Assembly: GCF_000330505.1 (NCBI RefSeq)
Contig: NW_004443523.1
Location: forward strand, 5,761-69,760
Source of the DNA: Entamoeba invadens IP1
Taxonomy: Eukaryota; Evosea; Mastigamoebida; Endamoebidae
DNA: 64,000 nt
Reading direction: 5' to 3'
Shown here one piece after another: positions 42,022 to 54,209 of this stretch. Each line of letters begins with the position of its first letter. Position 1 is the first letter of the stretch. A program made the position numbers and the translations under genes. A model generated the notes under the pieces. That model ran no database searches. It saw only the letters and a list, made by a program, of their open reading frames with translations, and was not told the DNA's origin.

Positions 42022-44546
42022 TTTTATGTGTTTATTTAAAAAGCTAAAATCAATATAATTAAATATATTGTAATAATATAAATATATTGTTCAATTATAA
42101 TACAAATATAACTAAAATTGTAAATTCATGCTTTAACATTGGAATTGTTTTATATTATGCAAAACATGAAAAAATAACAAATTAATAGTAATTATTATAA
42201 TTACAAATTCTGCTTTTTCCTGTATTCGAAGGGGTAATAAATAGTAATATTATTTAAAAATGTATCAGAACTACATTAATGACTTTTAAAAAGAAATTGG
42301 GTTTTAAAATTTGAACTATATCAAGTCATTTAATAATATATATAGTCAGTTGGATAACGTTGTTCAGTTCCCAAACGTTGTTCACCTCAGAATCTTCTAA
42401 ATAACGGCTAAACCTTCTTCAAAAATGTAAATCTTAAAATAAAACACCAATTAACATACCAATAAAATTTTATTTTTATATTAACTTTTTCTTTTTTCAA
42501 ATCAAAAAGAACATAAAACCAACAAAATCATTTAATTTTCAGATCTCCACTCTTCTTTTCGAAATCAACAAACACCCGGAAACCATGCCAAAATGACGAT
42601 CTCAAGTTGAGACCGTTCAATCAGCGAGAGTTGGCTAGTTTCAGGCTTGTTTTGTTGGAGATGTAGAGGGAGTTCCGTCGAGTCGTTGCGGCACGGAGCC
42701 GCCTCTAGTTTGTTAATATATATTTCAATTTAATTCAATCCAATTCAATTTAATTTAATTCAAAGAACAAACAATTTATTTTTTAGTTCAAAGATAATGT
42801 TTAAGTTCTCTAAAATCAAGGTAAAACTTTAAGTGTTTTGTTGGCTCTGTTATTCACTCTTTTTTCCTAATGATAAGTCTGTATTATTTCAAGGGTTTTT
42901 ATAGTATAATTTGTAGTTTTGTATAGAATGTTATAATAATTTTATTTATCATTGAATTTAATGATAAATAAATAAAGTGATAGACCAAGTATTTTATCAG
43001 ATTTTAATTCAACTCCAATACATTATACTGCAAGTTTTATTATTTTTTAATTATTTGTTTCCGTTATATTTTTAAAAATAAACAGTTAAAGGTTCAAAAA
43101 TCTATTAGAAACTATATTTTAACAATAAAAATACTTAAAAATGAAAACTATCAGTTGTTGAATTTAAAAGTTTTGATTATTTTTGTTTTGTAATAAGTCA
43201 AGTAAAAAATTTTCAAAAAAAGTTTTAATCATTATAAGCTTTATAACAAATACCATAAATGCCTTTTGGCAACGACATTTGAATGTGGAATTACAAGACC
43301 CGAGTGCTCTCAAAAAATTGGCTCTAGTAATCATAATAAAGGCTGAACACTTGAATTATAATTTAGTATGATTAATGTGTTTGTGTTCTTTTATGTTACT
43401 ATATTTTTCAAAATAATGTAATTGTAATATCGTTTGTTTAATGCTTTCAATTAGACGAAACATTGTTAACGCTAGGTTATGTAAAGTGTATTATTACAAA
43501 AAGCTTTGAATCAATTAAATTATTTCTATAAGTTGAAAAGATTTAAATTTAAGCATACCAGAATCTTCGATATGTTCTAACGGACTGATTCTAATTAAAA
43601 TTATTTTTATATTTTTATATAGAGTTTATAAACTAGTTGGGTAATGCTCCAAAACTTTGAAATTAAAACAATGTCAAACATAATCAATAAATATTTATTG
43701 TTATTATTTAAAAAAACAAAAACCCTTGATTTTTTGTTTTATCTCACTTTTTAGAACAATTTTAATTTATTTGTTTGTGGAAAAAAATGGATTAATTTAA
43801 TGGTAAATTATATGAACGCTTTTTGTAAATCAAGTATTGTATTTGTAAATTTTAAAAATAATTTTTAAAAAATATTGTTTTTTAACAAACCCGTTGCAAA
43901 GTGACGGGTTAAAATATTGATTAATTATTTTTTTGGAACGAAAAATGAGACCTCTGTTTTTGTATTTATAAAAAAATAGTCATCGTTTCTCTTAACAATG
44001 ATATTTATTTTGATATGTTTAAACACAAAGTGTTATATATGATACATGTGGGATAAGGTTATAATATTATTGTTCGTCATAAAGTGTAATGTGTTAAAAT
44101 ATGTGTTTTAAAAAGTTAAAACAAATCACTGTTAAAATAATTTTTACTTTTTATTTTGAAAAATTGGAATTTCAAATTGTTGTAATGGACTCTTTGATAA
44201 CATCTATTGAATAAATAAAATGAAATGAATGACAGGTAAATGCACTACATTTATAATTGTAAGGTTGTTGATTTTTTGAAAATAAAATGAAAAATAAATA
44301 GGTTTATTAATAATAAATTATAATATTGTTTTAGTTTTATAAATTAATAAAGTCAACTTTAATAAACACATTCTTGGATATCAAGAGTGAGTATTGTTGT
44401 TAATAAAAAGCTGTTAACAACATGTTAAATACACCATTTGAATGTTGTGTGTCTGATCCCTGTTATTTATTAAAGAATAAGTTGATGTTTGAATAATTAT
44501 TCTTGATAAAATAATAATTTTATAAAAATAATATATGTACATAATA
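42022..44546. other. Intergenic stretch with a G/C-richer island
   Basis: It is mostly AT-rich. A 62-codon frame at 43183-43371 (+) is not convincing. The G/C-richer island at 42540-42715 is listed separately. Confidence 0.5.
42540..42715. other. G/C-richer island, unidentified
   Basis: The base composition jumps here (AACACCCGGAAACCATGCC, GATCTCAAGTTGAGACCG, GCGGCACGGAGCCGCC). The minus strand has a ~50-codon open run (LIERSQLEIVILAWFPGVC) ending in TGA, with a TAA just upstream. GATCTCAAGTTGAGACCG and CGGCACGGAGCCG can form small hairpins. It may be a scrap of a coding sequence or a non-coding RNA. It does not fit a tRNA or any RNA consensus I know. Confidence 0.35.
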
Positions 44547-44555
44547 AATATTATT
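44547..44555 (+). repeat. Target-site duplication of MULE 44556-47218 (left copy)
   Basis: The nonamer AATATTATT is repeated exactly at 47219-47227. Confidence 0.85.
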
Positions 44556-44696
44556 GGGACCGTCCTTTGCCACCACCACCTCTTAAAATAGAACATTTTT
44601 ATATATAACATTTATATTTTTTTGTTTTTCAAAATAATAAAAAAATAATAACAATTTTCTGATGTACTTCCCATAACTTTAGTTTTTTATCTTATT
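44556..44696 (+). repeat. Left 141-bp TIR
   Basis: It starts GGGACCGTCCTTTGCC and ends at CTTATT, as the inverted copy of 47078-47218. Confidence 0.95.
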
Positions 44697-44746
44697 AAAT
44701 TAACAAAAAAATAAATTAATTTAATTATCATTGTAGTTTCAAATTT

Positions 44747-46937
44747 TCATTGTTGGGAGTTTGTATTTGTGCAAAAGAATTTATTATGACCCCATCCCAT
44801 ACATTTTAAGCATCTATTTGAACAATTTTGCTTGTTGTGACCAACAACATTACACAAACTACACTTCCTTATTTGTTTTATCCCAAAACCTCCCTTTCTT
44901 GTACGATGTGGTTTTGTTGCATTGTTCCTTTCCACTCTATCGACTAATACTCGTGGTCTTTCTCCAATTTGGTGTTGTATTTTTGGATCCCTGATGTTTA
45001 CCTTTGTGTGATGAGCCAAATTTGTAACACTAGAAGATGTTTCACTACTAACGACTGTTGTGTGTATCTCATTGGGTGATGCTTTACATTTTACACTTGG
45101 ATCTCGACATTTTTCTAAAAACGAACGCAGTCTGTCCTTGAGAAACGGGCTGCTTTTTATCGCCGGCTCCACTTCTTCAAGACGATAATGAAGATCATTG
45201 TGGTCACATAGAGAGTCAGAAAGGTTTTCATGGCGAACACTGATCGTGTGTGTTGTCTTTTTGTATAAATTTCCTATAAGCCTTTCTCTTGAAAAAGCAA
45301 GAAGTGGGAAAGGAAAAATTGAAAATTCGACATACAATTTGACCATATGAATACATGGAACATTGGTCGTTTGATAAGCTTTACACTCACACCAAGTTGT
45401 CGTACAAGGTTGTTGAGTTGAACACGCCACAAGTTCGTTAGAATGTTTATACATATTACAAAGACTATCAACAACACCACAACTAAGAAAGTGAAGTATA
45501 GTTGGTGGTATTATTAAAAGTGCGGTTGTAGTGTCTTGAAATATTTCTCCTTGCAAGTTGGTATCACAGTTTCGACATTGACAAACGATAGTTTTGATAA
45601 TTTCATCCAGAGGAGTTTCTCTTGATCCTGTTATCAACTTTATGAGTCCGAAAAAACCTTCAATACGATTAGTTGTACGATCATCTGTTTTTAATCGAAC
45701 TTCAGATGGTAACCATCTGTTTTTCTGTCTTATTAAATTCTCAATGACTCTTATTTTATCATTTTTGTTAATTTTAACTTTCCCCTTTCTTCTGTCTTCT
45801 TTTGTTTCTCCGATAATTTCCAAAAATATTTCGGCATCCTCAACGAGTAAATCACCCGTTAAAAATTCCGAATCTAATATGGCTTTTTGAATTCTTTCTC
45901 GTTGTTCTTGATTCATTTCATACCCAGTCAGTTCAATCAACTTTGAGATAAAGTCAACTTCGCTAATTTTACCGTCATTCATTAAATAAAAATCATTTAC
46001 TATTTTTGCATTTTTTTTAAACGCCACTTGTAAATCCCTTCTTATATGTCTCACACAATGAAAGATAGAAATTCCGTTAAATGATGTTTCCAGTGCTTTT
46101 GTTTGAGAAAAGCAACGATCACAGTAGACTGAAGTTAAATTCACTTTTTTGTTTTTCAAAAACTCAAACAAATCAATGAACGATTCCGTAGTGCGATTTC
46201 TAAGTATAGAGAAAAACAACACCTTTGTTTTGTTGTGAACATCACTGAATACACCAATAACAAGAGGGAAATTGAAAGTGTTTGTTGCAGCAGTATCATC
46301 AATAAAGACAAGTGGAGGTATCGAGTTAATATATCTCGTATTAAGGCAATAACAACATTCAAATCTTCCAGTGTCATCTTTGGTTATGTGTGTGGATATA
46401 TCCCCCAGTGTATTACAATAATCTATTAAACGACTTGCTTGTTCGTAATTCCTTCTGTTATTCTCAGCTTTCCCAATATTTTGAATCCGCTTGGTATTTG
46501 CAACAACATCAAGATTAACTCTAACTTTTGCAGGTTTTACACCCATTGCAAACATGGATGTTATGGTATGCATTTGTTCTTCATTAAAGAAATATTTGGA
46601 TCTTGGTGGTAAATATTCAAACGTGTGATTGTGTTTATTGGTAATAATTATATGAGAGATTGAGGTTTTGTCTTGAGTCAAACTATTTTCGAATTGCTTA
46701 AACAATTTTTAAAACAACAACCAATTTTTGAATGTTTTTAGTTGCGTTGGTGTGAAGCGCTGTATATAATGCACATTGAAGATTACCAGCGGTAAACCTT
46801 GTTGCGTTATTCACCCTCTGAGTTATCGTTTTTGCATCATAAACAAGTCTTTTGAGACCGTCAACAACACAAATTGGAGTTTCAACAGTCCCATTTGGAT
46901 CATTATCATTATAAATGATCGTGTTTTCAATTTCCAT
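44747..46937 (-). pseudogene. MULE transposase, catalytic part intact, N-terminus disrupted
   Basis: A 652-codon clean frame (46705-44747) begins at a TTG, not an ATG. A separate ATG frame (46937-46698) encodes the expected N-terminal head in another phase. In the main frame, upstream of 46705, the sequence reads KTFKNWLLF, a TAA, then KLFKQFEN. This lines up with KTQKFKCCFEKCKSQV of the sister MULE, so the stop replaces a Glu and zinc ligands are changed. The core reads FIDDTAATNTFNFPLVIGV (first Asp), SVYCDRCFSQTKALE (second Asp), FHCVRHIRRDL (C2H) and NRIEGFFGLIKL (Glu). A complete SWIM finger follows (CECKAYQTTNVPCIH), and two CCHC knuckles (CSLCNVVGHNKQNC, CLKCMGWGHNKFFC) end the protein. 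Sequencing error in the head or an internal start are alternatives to real decay, given the perfect TIRs. Confidence 0.85.
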
Positions 46938-47077
46938 GTGTTTTTATTGTTCTGGATATATTAGATTATTAACTTTAATTTAATAAGAAAATCAAAGGGG
47001 TTGATACATTTATTATATTTTATTAGACTATAATATATATATGTTTATCACATTTCGAAATTGTGTTCTATAAAAAA

Positions 47078-47218
47078 AATAAGATAAAAAACTAAAGTTA
47101 TGGGAAGTACATCAGAAAATTGTTATTATTTTTTTATTATTTTGAAAAACAAAAAAATATAAATGTTATATATAAAAATGTTCTATTTTAAGAGGTGGTG
47201 GTGGCAAAGGACGGTCCC
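47078..47218 (-). repeat. Right 141-bp TIR
   Basis: It is the reverse complement of 44556-44696 over its full length. It ends AAAGGACGGTCCC. Confidence 0.95.
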
Positions 47219-47227
47219 AATATTATT

Positions 47228-47465
47228 AATAATCATAGCATATAATAGTATAATATAACATAATTCTTAAGAAAAACATTTTTAAAAATAATGTTTTTTA
47301 TTCAACACTTTCAATAAAAATTTAAATTTACATTTATTGTCATAATAATTTCAAATGAAATTCGATTATCAACTAAAATTTTAATAATTTATTATATTAA
47401 AATATTAATTGTATTAATCAAAAACATTGTTAAGTTTTGATATATATTTTAAATAAAATAAAAAT
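47228..47465. other. Spacer between MULE and MITE-like element
   Basis: It is AT-rich with no feature. Confidence 0.5.
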
Positions 47466-48160
47466 AAAGTGACTTCCCCAAGGCGTGCAAGTTTAATTTT
47501 TAGTCTTTTTTACAGGGAAAGTGCGTGCAAGACTAAATTTTAGTTCAAAAACATTTTATTAAAAATGTTATTCGTTTCCAAATTGTTTCAAAAAACACAC
47601 AACCCTTTGGTGCTTGAATTAATAAACTACAAAAAGCAAATTAAATTATAAAAATTTGGGTTATGGTTTGTCTGTGTGTTTAATGTAAAAACAATTTTGT
47701 TTCAAGACGTGAATAAATGTCGATGTCTCTTGTGTTAGTGTAATTCAAAGTGACAAGAAGAAGTATGATAAACATTATGTTTTTCTCTGTGCCATTTTAT
47801 AGCAAACAATAACAAATAGTCTGTTTTATAGGTGCAGTTCATTGTCTCAAATCAATGTGTACTGTTGTCCAGAACTGGTCCTTCGATAATTTCCATTGGG
47901 TCGCTTTCCCGAAATTGTTGCTTAATTTATTGTATTCGAAGTGTGAAAGTTAAAAATTGCAACGTCACAAGGTGTGCAAGTTAAAGAATAGTTTAGTAAT
48001 AACTTCAAAATTATAATTAATAATTAAACAAAAAATAATCTTTTTTTTTCAAAATTTTAAAAAATTAATGATTCTATTTTTTTAATAAAAAAATTATAAA
48101 TGAACTATACCTTAACTTGCACACCTTTAAACTAACTTGCACACCTTGGGAAGTCGCTTT
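47466..48160. mobile_element. Non-autonomous element with TTGCACRCCTT sub-repeats
   Basis: The ends AAAGTGACTTCCCCAAGGCG (from 47466) and, inverted, AAAGCGACTTCCCAAGGTGT (to 48160) continue on both sides with GCAAGTT. This gives a TIR of about 27 bp with three differences. The unit ACTTGCACACCTT or its inverse recurs at about 47523, 47967, 48116 and 48134. The interior has no coding frame. A possible duplication ATAAAAAT lies next to both ends with a 2-bp offset. The superfamily is unknown. Confidence 0.7.
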
Positions 48161-48342
48161 GCATAAAAATAAGAATGGATTAAAAAGTCAACAAATTTGA
48201 AAAATCGAAATTTGGACGATAAAAGAAATTATTTTGAACTCAAAACAGTAATTCATTGCGATATTTATAATATGCGGGGAGAGATTGTGATACAATATAA
48301 TATATAAATGGGGGATAAAAAACCGCTTCCGCTTAAAAACCG

Positions 48343-50948
48343 ATTCTTTCAAAAAAATAGTTTTTTGTTAAGTTAATTATAATTAAATTTATAGTTTATT
48401 TTTTTCCCGTTTCAACAATAAATAGAAAAAATTCAGGGTTTTTTATTCAAACAATATTTTACAAAATGAAAGTAGCCTTTTTATTTTTTTGTGAAAATTT
48501 TTTATTACAGAAAAAAAGCAAAGTTTGCCGAAGCCATAAACCGAGACTATTAAAAGTAGCAACCAAAAGTCTATTTTGAAAAGAATTAATAACATAAAAA
48601 CGAAAATAAAATGTTACACACCAAAAATTATTTTGAATTGTTTTTCAAACTCTTTTTCGATTTTTTGTTGGAATACAAAAACTAATAAATCTTGAATTTA
48701 TGAGTGCACCTTTTTTCACACCCCCTTTATTTTCCACTAAATTTTTTTCATTGTTTTTTAAGAGTAGAATCGATGATACTCGTGGTGGTTATAAACATAC
48801 TCAAGAATAAAATTTAATGTTCTAACAGAGTTTGATCATATTTTAAAATGATATACTTACATTTTTGTATCAAAAGATAAATGCACCTTTTTTTCCATCA
48901 CCCCTACAAATTTATTCCTCAATTAATCAAAAGTGCGTTTTATGGCCAAATTTAAATATTTTATATTGGCAAGTTCCAAATGAAGATGTTTGAATTACCC
49001 ATTCAAACTCTTATTCAAGTTCATGTTGAGTATTGTATGTACGATGCATCTTCAAGTGTGTGAACAATTTTTTAATAAATTATGACCAAAAACGAAGCAA
49101 AACAATAAATATGGTAATTTTCAATAAAATTTAAAGGACAAAATGATGGAAGCGGATTTTAAGACGCTTGGATGCCGATATAATTTTTCTGTGTTTTTTG
49201 ATAAAATTTAAAAATTTTACAATTATTTCACAAAACCGGTCTTTTTTGGTATTATTTTAGTGTTGTTCATTTTTAATTTGGTATGGTATCGGTTTTATAC
49301 TCCGAGAAGAGAGGATAACAATAAGACGAAAAAGATAGTGCATGGTATCTCCAAAGTCTGCAACATTTCTTATTGGTAAAAAAATCAAAAAAATCCGTGT
49401 TTTATACTACATTTATTAACAAATTGGCAACAAAATACAATTTTTTTCCGATAAAATTAACTTGAATAAAAGTTTCAAAAATGTGGCATAATTTACTTTT
49501 AAATACCAAAATACATGTAATTTATTGGCAAGTTTACACCAAAAAGAAGGGAAGCGGTTTTAAAACCTCAAGCAAAATCACAAAAAAATAATATGGCATT
49601 ATACAATAATTGGTTATATTTTTAAGTTATATAAAGCCAAGATGGTGAAGGTATCGGTTTTATTGTCCATTCAATTATGTTGCCCAAAATTGTATTTATC
49701 AATTTGGGTATAAAAATTGTTGAAGAAAGAGGTTGTATTCTTTCAACATGTAACCAAAAGACGATAGTTTTTAAATGAATAATGATACAATGACACAGTT
49801 AAATGTTGCCAGAAAGACAAAAATTGTTTTTATTAATTATTTACACAGTGTTTCATCAAGCATTCATAGTGTTAATTTGGTGTTTATTATAGGATAAAAA
49901 ATGATTTTTATAGTTAATTAAATTAAAATATTATTAAATTAATTCACAAAGGGATGAAATTAAAGATAGGAAGAGAAAAGAAAAAATTGGTTTCTGAACT
50001 TCATCACTGCCCCAATAGTGAACATACAACACAATTACGAATATTAACAATTATTCAATTATAGTTGTTAATAAATTCAATTCATCGAAGAATCAATTTG
50101 GTTGTATACTTTTATATATTTGACATTTAAATGGGTTGTGTTGTGGGTTTCATTTAAATCGATCCATATCAAAACAAGTGTTTTATGTTTTATAGATTCT
50201 TTAATTAAAGTTATGAAATGATATAACCAAAGAACAATAATTAAAACTATATTTACTAGAAAAATATCAGAATGATTATTATTTATTAATAGAATGTAAA
50301 TAGTTTTTTTAAAATAGAAACTATCAATTTTATTTAAGTAATTAAATTAATCTATTCAATAAAAAACAAATCCAACACACACAAAACATTAGTTCATTAA
50401 ATATAACAATACTTAAATTGATTGCAACGAGCCTAATAAATAACAACGCACCAATCCAATGAGTTGATTGAGCTTAAAACCCCATTTGATAACCCATGTT
50501 TACTACATACAATTATGAGTAAGTTCAGATAAAAAAGTGATGTACGCCAACAATAAAACCATACATTTTAATTTAAATAATTACATTTTTAATATTTATC
50601 AGAATCCTTAAAACATCGTGTGATATATAAGTCGACCAAACATAATCTTTATAAACTTATGGCATCTTCTGGTATTAAAAACCTTATAAAATGAGCTCGG
50701 AAAATGTTAAAAGCCTCCACCTTGCAGGTCCTAAAATTCCAAATAGTTTAGGCCTCATTGAATATCTTAAAATATGTCCAGACACTTTTGAAAAGTTTAA
50801 AAATTTAGAAAAAATGTAATTTGGCTCAATTTTTATTCTTTTAGAGATTAGATCCGTTTTTGTTTTTTGAACTTCCGTCCGATATTTCAGAATCGCTCAA
50901 AACAAACAATCTTTCCTTTTTGGTCTCTTTGGAGCTTTTTTCGGGACA
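48343..50948. other. Non-coding left arm of the 5.2-kb pogo element
   Basis: No coding frame over about 60 codons makes sense here. The visible structure is the set of repeated CGGTTTT motifs plus two copies of a TTTTTYCACACCCC/TTTTCCATCACCCC-like block near 48710 and 48890. Confidence 0.5.
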
Positions 50949-52359
50949 ATGAAATCTCATGGAGTTAAAACACAAATTTCTAAAATTAAAAAAGAAATGA
51001 AAACAGGACAAAAACCCGAAAAAGGACGACCAAGAAAGCTAACAGATTTAGAAATTGAAAAACTTCAAGCTGAAAATAAAAATGTGGTGAGTTCTTCTTC
51101 TTTGGGTGCTGACTTGTTTATTAAGCAAAATTTCGGGAAAAATTTAGAGAGGAGGCAATTGCATCAAATTGTCGGACACATTGAAGGTTTAGAGAAAAAA
51201 GTGGCACCTGTAATGGAAAAAAATAGGGCAGAAGTTAAACCAGAGTCAATTATGTCCTATTATACCGACTTAAAGAAAAAACTTGATGGGGTACGTTTCG
51301 AATTGGTTTATAATTTAGACGAAGTTGGTTTCGCTCAATGGGTAGACGCCACTCAACAAATTGTTTATGCATCTGTTGAGTCGGGAGAGCAGGTTTATAC
51401 CGAAGTGGATCGGGATAAAGCCAGAATTAGTTTACTTTGTTGCATTTGTGTTGACGGAACAAAACTTACTCCACTTGTGGTAACAAAACGATTATCCTTG
51501 TTAGACACCACGCTTGCTATTTTAAGTGGAAGAGCCATTATTAGAACACAACAATCTGGTATGCTAATAACAGACCTTTACACGCTTTGGCTAAAAAGAG
51601 TCTTTTTCCCAACAATTAAGGCAAAAAGAGAGCAAATGGGAGTTAGATCGGATACGAAAGGATACTTAATTCTCGATGGATTCTCTGGTCACTTTTCTAA
51701 ACAAATAGAAGATCTATTTTTAGAAAATCACGTCGAAATGATCAAAGAAGTTGCCCATAGTTCTCATCTGTGTTAGCCTTTAGACTTGGGAATTTTTGGG
51801 ATAGAAAAGGTGTTTTTACAAAACAAAAATGGGTTGATGCAGCACAAATTTGAGTTAAAAGAAAAAGAGGGGAAATTTGAGCACAAAGTCGGAAATATTC
51901 TAAAAATGGATTCTCCCGATTTTAAAAATCTTTTGAAAGGTTTTGTGAACCTTTCAAAAGAAGAAAGAATTAAAGAAATTCTCTATTCTTTGGAAGTGGT
52001 TGCAAATAAGGACAATGTTACAAGCGCATTTTCTCAGGCTGGAATCACAGTGGCTGTGAAAAAACCAACAAGAAAAAATAGAAAAAGCTTTAAAAATCAA
52101 TTCTAATTATAACCCATCCGATTTGATTCATGGTGTTATAAGAATTGAAATAAATTCAGCAAGAGAAGCCTCTAAATTCTTGGGAAAGACGGGGACCCCA
52201 AAAGAAACAAAAGAACCCAAACGTATTTCTCTTGAAAACACTCAAATAAAAAAGCGCCGTCTTGAAAAAGAGCGACTCGATAGAGTCTCAAAGGAAACCA
52301 AAAAGAAAGTCAACAAAGGGAAGAAACCTCGAAAAGTCGACAATGAGAATGATTCTTAA
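50949..52359 (+). pseudogene. Pogo-type transposase with one nonsense codon and one frameshift
   Basis: ATG 50949 begins a basic DNA-binding head (KTQISKIKKEMKTG, GRPRKLTDLEIEKL). The catalytic region holds VYNLDEVGFAQWVD (first Asp), LILDGFSGHFSKQIEDLF (second Asp) and VAHSSHLC followed by a TAG at 51774-51776. The same frame continues PLDLGIFGIEKVFLQ, so the stop sits at the Gln of the canonical HSSHxxQPLD block. The frame then stays open to 52106, where the run around AAGAAAAAATAG needs a frame change. The last part (to 52359) continues EKALKINSNYNPSDLIHG with a Lys/Arg-rich tail (KERLDRVSKETKKKVNKGKK). A CAG or CAA to TAG change and one indel are the only visible lesions, which suggests recent death. 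Confidence 0.85.
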
Positions 52360-54209
52360 ACAATTTTTATTTGAGATGGTATTGGTTTAATTAATTTTAA
52401 CTATATTTTTTTCTTTGGAGTTTTTATAAATTGTTCTTAATAATTATTTTATAAAAAACTTTGCGATAAAAATTAACAAAAATAATTAAAATGTTAAAAA
52501 TTAGAAGTGATATTAATAGAGATATTATTTATTTTATCGACAAAATGATTTGTTTTTATAACATCTAGTTTATTTTAGTTATTTAATTAAAAATATCATA
52601 TTATTGAGATATGTATTTTCGTCTTTTGTCTTTCAATAATAAATATAAATAATGAAACTTATAATAACAAATAAGTATAAAAACAATTATCAGTTCTATC
52701 GCAATTCACAAATTGTTTCCTTTTAAACAATTTGTTGTTTTTAATTTTAGAAAAAGTGGTTGTTTACAATTTTAAATTCTGTTATGGAAACATCAATATT
52801 ACAAACTTTAAAAAATGAGCCTTTCTTTAATACAAAAATATGGGATTTTTGATAAAAAATACTCAAAACTACTTTGATTGGAAAATAATTCGTCTTTTCA
52901 AAAAGAGTATTTAAACTTATAAAACTTGTATTAATATATGTGTGAACAAATGATGAGGTGATATAAATTATGGCGAGAGTGTGGATTTGACATGGTGAGG
53001 AGAGGAAAGAGTGCGTGGATGGTTTTGACAATAACAAATAAAAAAATGTGGTTTAACATTTTGTGCCATAAACGTGTTGTGTTTGATACGTTACAACTTC
53101 AAAACAAATCAAGAACAAAGCGACTTTCCTCTTTTAATTGAATCAAACTGGGCAGTCCATGTGCATCATATCGAAGCGGTAAAAGCTACGTTAGACTTAT
53201 TCAATTAATTTGTTTTAATTGTTTTTATTATATTTTAATAGTTTGTAAATAAGTTAAAAATAACTTGAAATGTTTTGTAATCGTAGTCTATTTATGATTT
53301 GTTTTTCGTCATTATTTTCGTAACCTTCCTGAAAGAATATATAACCTGTGGCTAAATTATGATGTTTTTTCCCCAATAAAATAAGAAATAATTGATTTTC
53401 CTTCCAAAATATTCTAAAAGAGCTTTGGCAATGTTGTTGTCGTTGTTATTTTTTCTTTTTGTAAATGAAAAAACAATAACAAAAAAGACAAAATAAATAA
53501 CATTTTTATTATTTTTACCATAAAAAAAGAAGCGGTTTTTAGCCCCTCTTTATTGTGTGAGAGCGAGATGATTAAATTTGCTATGATTGTTGACCACTTT
53601 TTGTGTAGTGTGAACAAGTGTTTAAATGTGTGTTTTATGATAAAAAAGAGAACGCAATTCTCTTCCGAAATAATATATTTTATCCACAAAAAAATATAAA
53701 TGATTTGTTTTTATTCATTGGTTGTTTTTCGGTTTCAATGGGTTTTTATTAATTTCATAAATTGCAAAACAACAAAAACAAAAATAGAAATTAACATCCT
53801 TTATACTTCCCAAAACTGCAAAGCAGGGTTTTTCTTTTCCAAAATACGTGTAAATATTGTTTTTTCTTTTGAAAGTTTCTAATAAAATCCCCAACTAGTT
53901 TATAAATCTTAACCAGTTTATAGACCTCTTATATGACATTTGAAAATATAATGCAAAAAAGTATAGCAACAATTTGATTTAAAATTCTATAAATAAAATT
54001 AACAAAAACGAGTTGGCATTTTCATTATTTAAATATGCAAATTAATTTGAAACGCTATATTTTAATGTTAATTTTGTTTAATAAAATATGATAATTGATC
54101 AGTGAAATCAATAAAATGTGTCATTGTCGAATATAAATGAAATTATAACTAATAAACAAAAAATAGTGAACACATTATTTTATAGTTGTTTGTTAAAACT
54201 TGTATTTCA
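52360..54209. other. AT-rich stretch, including the right arm of the pogo element
   Basis: No gene is visible. The right end of the pogo element lies at 53525-53550. Frames of 60-96 codons (for example 52747-53037 minus) are Phe/Ile/Leu-rich and look like chance. Confidence 0.5.

Larger units (their letters stand above)
44556..47218. mobile_element. MULE with 141-bp TIRs and single transposase gene
   Basis: The ends 44556-44696 and 47078-47218 are inverted copies with no difference that I can see. They begin GGGACCGTCCTTTGCCACCA. The 9-bp duplication AATATTATT flanks the element. The element is 2663 bp and nearly filled by one transposase gene on the minus strand, whose stop codon lies only 50 bp from the left TIR. 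TIR length equals that of the other large MULE (141 bp), and both start GGGA and share the spacing of CACC motifs, so they are related subfamilies. Confidence 0.95.
48307..53550. mobile_element. 5.2-kb pogo-type element with reiterated AAAACCGCTT motifs
   Basis: After TA, the left end reads AATGGGGGATAAAAAACCGC (48307), and the inverted right end reads AAGAGGGGCTAAAAACCGC (to 53550), again next to TA. The similarity covers about 25 bp and is imperfect. AGCGGTTTT/AAAACCGCT or GTATCGGTTTTA motifs recur at about 48323, 48337, 49152, 49282, 49552 and 49654 and at the right end. One transposase pseudogene lies at 50949-52359. The element is unusually long for pogo because of ~2.6 kb of motif-bearing non-coding DNA before the gene. 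Confidence 0.6.

Noticed and set aside
42600..42650. Possible tRNA B-box-like GTTCAATC in the G/C island
   Set aside because: No matching A box, acceptor stem or anticodon arm can be folded around it.
46698..46750. TTTAAAA in the overlap of the two MULE frames as a programmed -1 frameshift site
   Set aside because: The heptamer is in the correct phase, but the downstream gene lies in the +1 phase, so a -1 slip would not enter it. Comparison with the sister MULE instead shows a substituted stop.
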